The notes under the pieces are model-generated. The model made no database searches, was not told where the DNA came from, and saw only the letters and a program-made list of their open reading frames with translations. Positions 32,899 through 41,620 of a stretch of 64,000 bases of DNA are shown here, piece after piece; position 1 is the first letter of the stretch, and each line of letters begins with the position of its first letter. The position numbers and the translations under genes were made by a program. Origin of the DNA: Sarocladium kiliense (taxonomy: Eukaryota > Ascomycota > Sordariomycetes > Hypocreales > Sarocladiaceae); assembly GCA_030734395.1 (NCBI GenBank), contig JAUZTG010000011.1, positions 434,001 through 498,000 of the forward strand, given 5' to 3'.

Positions 32899-34366
32899 TC
32901 AATGGTGATGGTGACCGCCGAGCTGGGCCAGCAGAGGAACGAGCATGCCCACCACCGTCGCGAGGGTATCACGCATAGTCGGCCCCTTTTGCTTTCTGGC
33001 GCCGGGTGTCCCGCTCCCAGCGTCTGCGAAGCCGTTCGCGCTTGGGCCATGGTCGTGGCCGCCTGCGTCTTCCTGCATGGCGTGCATAGCGACGTACCTG
33101 TTGAACCACAGTGTCAATAATCTCGTGTCGCCAAGGAGAGACATCTGATGTAACTTACAGGAACGTTCCTCCAGAGAATAACATCAGCATGCCCGTCCAC
33201 CACTGGCCGTGAGCACCCGCACCACCGCCCAACAGAGTAATCAGGAACCACGTCCCGAGCGCGCCCACCGGCGCAGCGAGACTGAAAACGATCAAATGCC
33301 CCCTCGCTGCCCTCTTTGACAAGCCCTGCTTCAGCAACACACTCGTTAAGCCAAACGCGGCCGGCGCCTTGTGAATCATAATAGCGATGAAGATAATGAA
33401 GCCAAGATTCATATCCTCGGTTGTCGACGAAGCACCCATGGCGATGCCATCCGCAGCTGCATGAATCACCAGCCCAACCGTCGTGGCCAAGCTTCGTGCG
33501 CGTCGTGGGTGAGGGGTCAGCGAGCCGAGGAAGCCTTGCTCCTCATCCACGGATGATGTATCATCGGCAGCACCTGCCGGACCGAGAGTATCAAGGCTGA
33601 ATTGTTGTGTCTGCTGCGCTGGCTGGAAAGACTCGGTGGCGTGGCGTGGAAGGCGGTCGATGAGGAACATAAGGATGAAGCCGAGAACCATTGAGAATCC
33701 AATCTCGAAAGTTGGGATCTCGACGTGCCCTTCATCATGGTCGTCATGCTGCTCGCCTTCCGTTGCTCCATCTTGCGAGTGGTCGTGTGAATGTTCGTGG
33801 TCATGTCCATCATCATCTGTGTGCCCATCCTCGGTTGGGGCCTGTCCTTCCTGTCTGCTCGCTAATGATCGTCCCTTCGTCTTGGTGATGACTACTCGTC
33901 CTTCGATAATCTTTTCAATCTCCTCTAAGGCGTCGCGTTCCTCGAAAGCAGTTGCAATGGCGCCAACGGCTTCCATCCCACGAGCAGCGACGCTTTGCGC
34001 CAATGGACTTCTGCGCACCAGGCTCCGAATCTTGTGTTCATGGCCTGCCTCAGCTGGCGCCATCGCAGCCTCAATCCCCTCCGGGATGATAATGATCATC
34101 GATGTGCCAACCAGGACACCGACACCTATACTTGATATCAATCGTAGTTGCGATTGTGAAAGCGACATAGAAAGTGGCAATGCGCCAGCTAAGAACGACC
34201 TATGTGACCATGTCAGCATGAATTCGCAGGCGAGAGATCATATGAGAGATCATACGCTAGCGCCATTACGACCTGGATGATCCTATCAGTATTTTCATTC
34301 CATCTTCAGACCGAATTCATGGGTTCAACTCACGCAAAGGCCGAGAAGCATGATGATGCCCCCCAT
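32899..34366 (-). CDS. ZIP-family metal transporter (SLC39A9/ATX2-like)
   Basis: Four exons (34366-34334, 34272-34256, 34199-33159, 33097-32899) give 429 residues. Exon 1 encodes only MGGIIMLLGLC and exon 2 is 17 nt (VVMAL plus two bases); joined to exon 3 they build the first helix, MALASFLAGALPLSMSLSQ, as in ZIP9-type proteins. The signature metal-site helices are present: GLVIHAAADGIAMGASS (helix 4) and IMIHKAPAAFGLTSVLL (helix 5). A long cytosolic loop is rich in His/Asp (HDHEHSHDHSQDG), and the protein ends in four His residues, both likely metal-binding. The family moves zinc or manganese into the cytosol, ZIP9/ATX2 members often at the Golgi. It is divergent from the NFKBIL1-like gene. 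Confidence 0.9.
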
Positions 34367-34946
34367 GGTGTCCGTCGCCTCCTGGACAGATCACCCCCAA
34401 ATAAGCTCCAAAGCTCCAAAGAGAGCCAGCCAGCCTCAAGGGAACAGATACTGCAGTCGCACTTCACGCGCAGCCCATTGCGCAAGCGTCTTGCAAGGTC
34501 TTTATAGCTCACGCGAGGGAATTAGATGCAAAGACTCGGGGAAATGGACCGCTTCCAGGCGAGAGGACCTTGAGAGCTACAACGGGGTTGATTGATTTGG
34601 AGGAAAGCAGATTGGGTCTGGCGCCAGGAACACGTTGACGGAAGTGACCCCACCAACACCAGCCACCATTGAAGAGTACAATGCTGGGCATGGATCCTGG
34701 GCTGCGACCTTGATGGATGGCCTACAGACCATAGTTCACGTGGAGAATATGCAGTAGACAATATGCTTAATGATTAAGGTGCTATTATCTCATTTTCAGT
34801 CAACATGCACGTGAAAATTGACTATTTAGTTGTTCCATGCGCTGATCGATGACTAAGCCAACTCAAGACTCTTAATTCCCCTCCGACGTCACTTCCACCA
34901 CGTTTTCCTCGCAACAAACAAACAAATATCCAACCATGGCTCCTTC
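34367..34946. other. Divergent promoter between ZIP and NFKBIL1-like genes
   Basis: 580 bp with no gene. A CACGTG lies near 34737-34742 and CACGTG-like GCACGTGAA near 34807. TATA-like and CT-rich runs precede the plus-strand gene. Confidence 0.5.
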
Positions 34947-36071
34947 ATGATGGACAACCCTACGAGATCGCCTCGCCGGCAACACATCCTCTCGTCCATC
35001 AATCCAGAACTCGAAGAACCCCGAGAGCGATCTCCAAAACGCCACAGGCGCAAACACAGATCTCGAAGTCGTGGCGACGACCCAGAGACACAACCTCGTC
35101 GCGATGATGATCTAGACGACAAAACTAGACCACGTCGGTCCCGTCTGAAACTCAAGGACGAAAAGTCACGCCATCATCGTCGGCGGCATCGCTCAAGGTC
35201 TACATCCCGCTCTTCTCGCCGCGACCGACCGCGTTCACGCTCCGGCTCACCATCATCACGCTCCCGCCGCCACCACCGCCATCATGACCGCTCGCCATCA
35301 CATCGTCGGCACCGCCGGCGTCACCGCTCTCCCACACCCCCGAATCCGCATGTATCCCCTCCTCTCGACCCTGAAGCCGCCTTCCGCGAATCCCTCTTCG
35401 ACGCCATGGCCGACGACGAAGGCGCCACCTACTGGGAAGGAGTGTACGGACAACCCATTCACATCTACGAGGAAGAGTACGCAGCTGCGAATAACGGGGA
35501 AGGAAGTTTGGAACGCATGTCGGAGGAGGAATACGCTGCGTATGTAAGGCAGAAGATGTGGGAGAAGACGAATGCCGGGTTGTTGGAGGAGAGGGCAAGG
35601 AGAGAACAGATGAAGAAGGAGAAGGAAGAGAAGAAGAGGAGAGAGAGGGAGATGCACGATGAGACGATGAGACAGGCGCAGAGAGAGGATGAACAGCGCT
35701 TCAAACGTCGATGGGAGAAGCGCTTCACAGAGTACCTCACCCGTTGGGCCGACGTTCCAACGAGCACCAAATCCTCCTCATCCCGGCCTCATCCGTCCCC
35801 TGAAACGATTCTCCCGTGGCCAGTGGACAGCGGTCGAAGGGAAGATATTTGCGAATCCGCCATCCGTACCTTCTTCATCAGAGGTCTGAACGCCGCGGAC
35901 ATAGGGGAGACACAACTTGCCGCGAAGCTGAAGGAGGAGAGGGTGAGATGGCATCCGGACAAGATCCAGCAGCGATTGGGGGGCGAGGTGGACGAGGTCG
36001 TGATGAGGGATGTCACGGCGATTTTCCAGACGGTGGATAAGATGTGGGCGGAGGTCAGGGGGAAGGCGTGA
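34947..36071 (+). CDS. NF-kappa-B inhibitor-like protein 1 (NFKBIL1)-like, RS-rich
   Basis: Intronless, 374 residues. The N-terminal third is full of Arg/Ser/His dipeptides (SRSTSRSSRRDRPRSRSG), like splicing-associated RS domains. The middle (about residues 150-260) contains TYWEGVYGQPIHIYEEEY and a long charged coiled coil. The C-terminal 90 residues end in EERVRWHPDKIQQRLGG, the conserved NFKBIL1 tail with an HPDK string but no full J-domain. Vertebrate NFKBIL1 has ankyrin repeats that are absent here, as usual in fungi. A nuclear, RNA-processing role is inferred from the RS domain. The start at 34947 (MMDNPTRSPRRQ) has a second Met at the next codon. Confidence 0.78.
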   Translation: MMDNPTRSPRRQHILSSINPELEEPRERSPKRHRRKHRSRSRGDDPETQPRRDDDLDDKTRPRRSRLKLKDEKSRHHRRRHRSRSTSRSSRRDRPRSRSGSPSSRSRRHHRHHDRSPSHRRHRRRHRSPTPPNPHVSPPLDPEAAFRESLFDAMADDEGATYWEGVYGQPIHIYEEEYAAANNGEGSLERMSEEEYAAYVRQKMWEKTNAGLLEERARREQMKKEKEEKKRREREMHDETMRQAQREDEQRFKRRWEKRFTEYLTRWADVPTSTKSSSSRPHPSPETILPWPVDSGRREDICESAIRTFFIRGLNAADIGETQLAAKLKEERVRWHPDKIQQRLGGEVDEVVMRDVTAIFQTVDKMWAEVRGKA

Positions 36072-36624
36072 ACAGGATGGGAGGAGTTTATTGCTAAAGT
36101 TATGATACCCAAGATGAATATTAGGTTTGAGCGACGATGCAGGATTAGATATACATAGATGGGAAACAGAGCATTCAAAGGCACATTGCTGAAATCATGT
36201 TTTGTTCCGCTGAACTTATGATCTTCTCTACCAAGTCGGATCCAAATAGAAATGCTCTCCAATGACAAGGGAGGGAACAATCACGGATCGCAAGTAGAGC
36301 TGTGTGCATGTGTTGATGAAAGTAGTATTACACCCCAATCTATTCGAGTCTGGCAGTTCATCAAGAACAAGCTATGAACACAAAAGTTTGAAGAGAATAA
36401 TCTTCCTCCATTACATTCCTTTCCTTTCCCATTTCCAAACCAGGTCCAGTCCTGGCATTTTTTAAGACGTTATTTGGTCCTTTCCCCCGATTTGATGATG
36501 AGGTTGTTTTATGCTGGCCATCTTGGTGAGAGATGATCCAGCCCAGTCGGGGGTATCTATATTTGTCGTGCTCGCGAGATGTGTTATCGGCCGTTAAAAC
36601 ATTCTTGATGAAGTATCAAGCTCT
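36072..36624. other. Intergenic 3' flanks of two convergent genes
   Basis: About 550 bp between convergent stops, moderately A/T-rich, with poly(A)-signal-like AATA strings. No gene is seen. Confidence 0.5.
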
Positions 36625-37173
36625 TTACATGTTGGCGAAGACGGCGGCACCACCGAAGAGGGCACCCATGGCGACGGCAGCGGTGGGCATAGCACCCTTG
36701 TCGTCACCAGTAGAGGTCTCAAGAGCCTCGCTAGCAGTGCTCAGGGCCTGGTCGACAGAGGAGGTGAGCTGATCCAGCTCAGACTGAAGAGATGAAGAAG
36801 CAGCGCCAGTAGCCTCCGAGAGCTCAGACTCAAGCGAGGACTGGCGAGCACCAGCCTCAGAGGTAACCGAGTCGATGAAGCTAGTGATGTCGGAAGAGGC
36901 CTCGTCGATGGCGGAGGTGACCTCTCCAGCAACGCCAGTGGCAGCGGTGGAAGCATCAGACGCAGCACCCTCAACGCGGGTCTCGGCATCAGAGGCAATG
37001 TTCTCGACGGTGGATCGGATGTCGCCAACGATGTCCTCAGCGCCGGAGGGGAGGTCTGAGGTGACACCGTCGACTACATCGTCGACGATGTCGCCAGCGG
37101 AGTTACCCTCGTCATTGTTGTTCTGGGCGAGGGCGAGGAGAGGGAAGAGAGCGAGGACGGCGGAGAACTTCAT
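36625..37173 (-). CDS. Small secreted Ser/Ala-rich protein, probable GPI anchor
   Basis: Intronless, 182 residues. A clear signal peptide (MKFSAVLALFPLLALAQ) is followed by NNNDEGNSAG and about 130 residues of acidic Ser/Ala/Thr-rich sequence without Cys, with spaced hydrophobics (IVDDVVDGV, IRSTVENIASDAE) suggesting amphipathic helices. The C-terminus has STGDDKGAMPTAAVAMGALFGGAAVFANM, i.e. small residues then a hydrophobic tail, which fits a GPI-anchor signal. It is probably a cell-surface or wall protein. I do not recognise a named family; similar short Ser/Ala-rich secreted proteins are common in moulds. Confidence 0.75.
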   Translation of the reverse strand: MKFSAVLALFPLLALAQNNNDEGNSAGDIVDDVVDGVTSDLPSGAEDIVGDIRSTVENIASDAETRVEGAASDASTAATGVAGEVTSAIDEASSDITSFIDSVTSEAGARQSSLESELSEATGAASSSLQSELDQLTSSVDQALSTASEALETSTGDDKGAMPTAAVAMGALFGGAAVFANM

Positions 37174-39698
37174 GATGGCGGTTTGGTGGTGGGTGTAAGT
37201 GGATTGTGTGTGTGTTGAGGGAAGTGAGGATTAGAATGGAGTAGATAGAGTTTTGGATGGAGAAGAAGGAAGGGCAGAAGATTGAAGGAAGGGGAGGATG
37301 GAAGCTTTATAATGAGAAAAGCCGGGGCGTGGACAGAAGGGAGGAGGTAGCTTTGGGTTTCTGGAAGAGAATGGATGGGCAGGGGCAAGCAGGGTGGTTT
37401 GTTGGTTGTGGATGAGACAAGGAGTAGATCGGCATAGCAGTAAGTGGACGGGTGCTCCGGGTGGATGCCGATGGGACATTCCACAGCAGGTTTCCAGCAG
37501 CAGAGGCGGGCTTTGCGTCTGTGAATTGGGGAATAAGGTACAGCAGCTAGCTAGCCAGCATAGCCTTGGGAGGCGATGGCGACAGGGGATGGATGATCGA
37601 ATCGACGATGGTGATGGCGTGTAGGTTGTTGGCCAGGCTACGTGAGGTACCTTGTGCCGTGGCAGTGGCAGTAGCAGTGACAGTAGGGGAGGAAACAAGG
37701 CTCAGCTGGGGAGCCTAGCCGAGAACGGAACGCCTCATCGGTACTTGCACCGAGCTCTGACGATGCACATAAACTCAATGGCGTCTGTATGCCGTAACCA
37801 TGTCTCCGCCGGTACCTTGCGCAGGTGCATCAAAGATTCATCGTCGTAAGCCCAGGCCCTAGAACGGAGCTACGGCACCCAGTCCCATTAATAGCAGCCC
37901 GCTGCAGCAGGTTCACTGGCTCCCCCCCCACTCGCCCATCCCACTGAACACATACCACCCACCACCCACAGGACACTTCCGGGGAATAACTGGGCCCTGA
38001 CGCGGCATCGGACCCAAGCCTCAACACACGACGACGCCAATTGCCCTGTTTTTCTTCCAGCTCCCAAGACTTAGATAGATCGGGGGAGGCAAAGGTCTTG
38101 GGGGCGTTGATCGAAGCAGGGAGATGCAAGTAGCCGGCTGGGCTGCCTCAACTTTAACACGGAGGGGGCAGTTGCTCACGCGAGCATGGTGTTGTGATGG
38201 GGTGGTGGACATTTCGTCGAAACACGCAACTACGCAGGCCAAGGATGGGAGATGAGATCCAGGTGTTGGGATGGCGAGAGGTAGGTGCAACGTACGTGAT
38301 GTGATGGGCAACTGGTAATTGGCGAGGAGAATAATCCCCGTATCTGCACACGCGACACGGGTTCAGTCCTTGTCTTGAATCCAGTGCGTCCAGCTAACCA
38401 GCTACTCTTCTGCATCGTTCCATGCATGCCTTGCCGTCTCTCTGATGCAGTCGTGAGCAGTCCATCCGCACTTTTCACACTGGCCACCCCCCTGCGTGTG
38501 CCCAGCAATTTAGTCTGTCTTCCGTTGCGTCACTCGTCTCCACCCTTCAAACCCAGCACATCATCCCGAGCCTGCCAGTTCAGGTCTCTTCAGCATCCAA
38601 CATTGCTTCAGATGGATTCTCGGAGTTCGGCGAGGCTTCTCCGGTTCCTTCCTCACCTTGGAACAATCCAACTTGCGACTGGCAGGGTTTTCTCCTGTAT
38701 GTGAGACCTGCAAAATGGAGCGCGGCCTGCTGAATTGCCCATGCTATGTTGGAGTGGCCGTGGTTGAGAACGACCAATGACGTAGATAGCCCGACGGGGG
38801 TGTGGGAGCCGACACTCCGGGGATTCTGTTCCTGGCAGCGACGACACAAGGCACACACACCCTCGCATGCACGCATACAACTGCATGCGCCGCACAATGC
38901 CCAATCTGTCTAAATCCGATGCTGCATAAATCGGTAATTGCATAAAGATGCTGAAAGAGGGAATGCAAGGGTTCGCAACATGAAATAAAGAGACAGCTAA
39001 AGATGCATGCATCTTGACCAAGGTAGATCGAGTGCCATGTCTCGGATGACAACCTCACAGCGTTAATGAGAGGATGTGCAAACAAGGCTAGGGGCAGTGA
39101 ATGATTTAGCAATCGTTTCGCAGATAGGTTTTAGCAAGAGTAGATAGTAGCCAGCTTGACAGTTCAGATAGCAGATAACATAATGTGAGCTGAACAGCAG
39201 GTCAAGCCCTGCAAGCCTCCAAATGGTAGGATACTGGGAGGACAGACTCTGAGCTGTAAACAGACGACACACAAAAGCCTGTCCATGTATCTTATTGTTG
39301 GAACATTTGAGACCAGTCAACCATTGCGCAAGGCGCAAAGAACAATCGATCCCGCATTTTACCTTTAGATCCAGCCTCTGTTACACTCCGAATCCAGCAA
39401 GACAATTGACACAGTCTCTCAAAAGTCCTGAAAACAAGATACGTGTTATGCTGAACGCATAAACCTCTAATGGCTACAGCGCGTAACCAAAAACTATGCA
39501 GGATTTAAGACGGAAAACAGAAGCCATGAAGGAACCAGCAAGCAAAAGGGTATTCCGTGCGTTGACGCCTAAGAACATCAACCCCAATATCGACGCGGAC
39601 CAAACAGAACAATCCCATCCATTCATCCTCTCCCTTTCGCCCCGTTCTTCCTACTTTCGCGTGTCCCGCCCCGACCTCGCTGTTCAGGATCCGGCAGT
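37174..39698. other. Gene-poor region
   Basis: About 2.5 kb. It starts with the pyrimidine-rich leader/promoter of the small secreted protein and contains a run of four imperfect GGCAGT hexamers at 37661-37684. Frames in 38.2-39.3 kb lack motifs. No RNA gene was identified. Confidence 0.5.
37661..37684. repeat. Imperfect GGCAGT hexamer repeat
   Basis: Four units in tandem: GGCAGT, GGCAGT, AGCAGT, GACAGT. It is upstream of the small secreted protein gene and non-coding. Confidence 0.6.
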
Positions 39699-40685
39699 TC
39701 AGCATCTCCCCTTGGAAGCACCCTGCTTCGCAGCATGCAACCGTGCACTCCGACGCAGCCTCGTGCGGCAATCCATCCTCGGCGGTGCAGGCGCAAAAGC
39801 CTTCTCTTCCATTTTCTGCGCCGCTTCTCCAGGCTCAGAGGCAGGTTGTTGCGGATGCGACAAGAGCTGCAGCGTGGGAACCTGGGTGGTTGTAATCATA
39901 AGTTCCGAGCCGACTTTAGCTGGTGGTTTCTTGTTGCGCTGCTCTTCGCTTCTCTTCGTTCGCTTCGCGCCGCGGTTGGACTCTGCGTCAGCCTTATTAG
40001 ATGTTCGTGCTCGTTTGTGCCCGGTTGTCACATGCTGCTCGCTATTTGCAGCGCTCCCCTCCTCTTTCTCATCCTCGTTTCTCTTTGTGTCCTCCATGCT
40101 GTGGTACGAGACCGCGTCATCCTCATCAAAGATACACGCTCGATGCTGGCCGGACGTTGTAGTGCTCTTTTCATCTTCCTTGTCCTCCTCTTCACATTCT
40201 GGCGCATCTTCTGTGTCGTCGCTTGGACCCAAGCCGGCCTCTATGAGGGCTAGCTGTCCTAGGGCCCATTCCGCGCGCATACCCATGTTTGCTAGGGCTT
40301 TCTCGTGCTCGCGGTAGAGACGAGTGTCCTGGAAGAATCTGCGAAGCTGTCTTTTGATCGAGTGCAGTTGCTCTCTGGCTGCATTGAACTCTTCCTTTGC
40401 TTTTCCTCCGTCCGTCAGCATCCTTGGGACTGGATAGATATCGAATGGCTCGAGATCCTCCCATGCCTGTCTGTAACGGGGCTCAGCCTCCTTCAGAGTC
40501 GCCGCCAGCATGTCATGCTGGAAGTAGATGTAGTCAAGATACTCGACCCATGTGTTCCATTCATCCTGCTCTCGGGGGTCTTCAGCCAAGTTAAATGGTC
40601 GCGTAAAGCCGTGACATGCGAGGCGCGCCTTGACTGCTCGCACATACGCCTGAAAGCCTTCGTCACCAGAAGACGACTGCGCTCC
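39699..40685 (-). pseudogene. Orphan fungal coiled-coil/acidic protein, 5' truncated fragment
   Basis: The minus frame is open, and from about 40,685 it reads as a coherent protein: SSSGDEGFQAYVRAVKARL, then CHGFTRPFNL, WVEYLDYIYF, a helical region (RYRQAWEDLEPFDIY), then an acidic and Lys/Arg-rich tail ending RLRRSARLHAAKQG at the stop at 39699. The blocks 'FQxYVxAVKxRLxxHGFTRPF' and 'WxEYLxYxYF' belong, as I remember it, to a multicopy family of unknown function in moulds. The frame stays open upstream to 41075, but that part is antisense to a kinase fragment, so it is not credible as coding. No Met occurs between there and the conserved block, so the gene seems to lack its 5' end unless an upstream exon was missed. 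Confidence 0.55.
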
Positions 40686-41302
40686 GGGAAGTACGATCAG
40701 CTCGTGGACATCTGGTCTCTGGGGGCTACACTGCTGCAGCTCGAGTGTGGCAAACCACCAGGGATGTGTCGTTATGGGGTTGACGGAGCTGCACGAGCAA
40801 AGGCTATGCTGAAGGTTGCGCAGAACTACTGGGAGGACTATGGTACCACGCCAATGCTTGACTTTATCTTGGACAACATGTTGGTGAACAATCCTGAGAA
40901 GCGGCAGCCCGCTCGAGTTTGCTGGGAGAAAGCCACGGCCCTTGCCACAGAACTGTGCGACGATCAATGTCGTGATAGCCGTTTGCCTCTCATGAACAGC
41001 CCTGCAGAGAGCCCTGGCGACAGTACTCTTGCCACCCTGACCACCCATCGGAGCCACATGGGCTCCGACTTCCAAGCTAGATATCAGAAGCTGAGGCCTC
41101 GGACTTCATCGACGCTTTCATCGACAGTACTTCTACACAAGCATACGCTCAAGGAAACCCTCCTGTCATGACCTCCGAAGTCCTGAAGGGGTCTGTGAGC
41201 GCGCGGAGTAAGAAACGAAGAGATTTCACGACGCGGACAGAAGATGCTGCGGAAGCTGAGGCAGGCAAGTCAAGCAGCAAGCGAAGTAGGATTGGGAAGT
41301 GA
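40676..41302 (+). pseudogene. C-terminal half of a fungal protein kinase, N-lobe and catalytic loop missing
   Basis: From about 40,676 the plus frame reads RSGKYDQLVDIWSLGATLL, the kinase helix F region (DIWSLG), then ECGKPP, MLDFILDNMLVNNPEKRQPA (subdomain XI with its Arg) and CWEKATAL. A 65-bp intron (41023-41087; GTACTC donor, CTGAC branch, ATATCAG acceptor) joins in phase to KAEASDFIDAFID and a basic tail ending KRSRIGK, with the stop at 41300-41302. The N-lobe, HRD, DFG and APE motifs should lie upstream. There the DNA instead encodes the orphan-family protein on the other strand. The kept frame and intron suggest a recent truncation. It could be expressed only from an unseen upstream start. 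Confidence 0.6.
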
Positions 41303-41620
41303 GGCTGTTTGGTCCAAGGAGAAAGGACGTCAATATGTTTCTGTGTAAAAGAAAAGAACTGACGTTCGGATGAGCCAAGGAGCCAAGGGTTTTGCGTCTC
41401 TGTATTTCGCGATATAAGACCATGCACAGGGTGATGTTTGGTGCTGGTGGTGGTAAAGTACATGGCCACTTTCTTCCGCTCTGTCTCACGGTATTCGCCA
41501 CATAACATTGGGAGGTACGACTGGATGCACGTGTCAACCAGCCCATATACATGCGTTCTCATCTCAACATCCGGCAATCCACTTTCGAGTACCCAGTAAA
41601 ACTGCAACACTGTCCGAATC
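41303..41620. other. Intergenic between kinase fragment and Sin1 gene
   Basis: About 320 bp between the convergent kinase-fragment stop and the Sin1 stop. The minus frame across here is 3' flank without motif. Confidence 0.45.

Noticed and set aside
40305..40675. Upstream part of the plus-strand kinase frame
   Set aside because: Contains no kinase motif (no HRD, DFG or APE) and is antisense to the orphan protein's conserved blocks.
40686..41075. Upstream extension of the minus-strand orphan protein to a Met at 41075
   Set aside because: It is antisense to the kinase fragment, whose DIWSLG and subdomain XI motifs are convincing, and the extension itself has no motif.
41149..41610. 153-codon minus-strand frame between SIN1 and the kinase fragment
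   Set aside because: Partly antisense to the kinase tail, partly 3' flank; no domain and no plausible link to SIN1.
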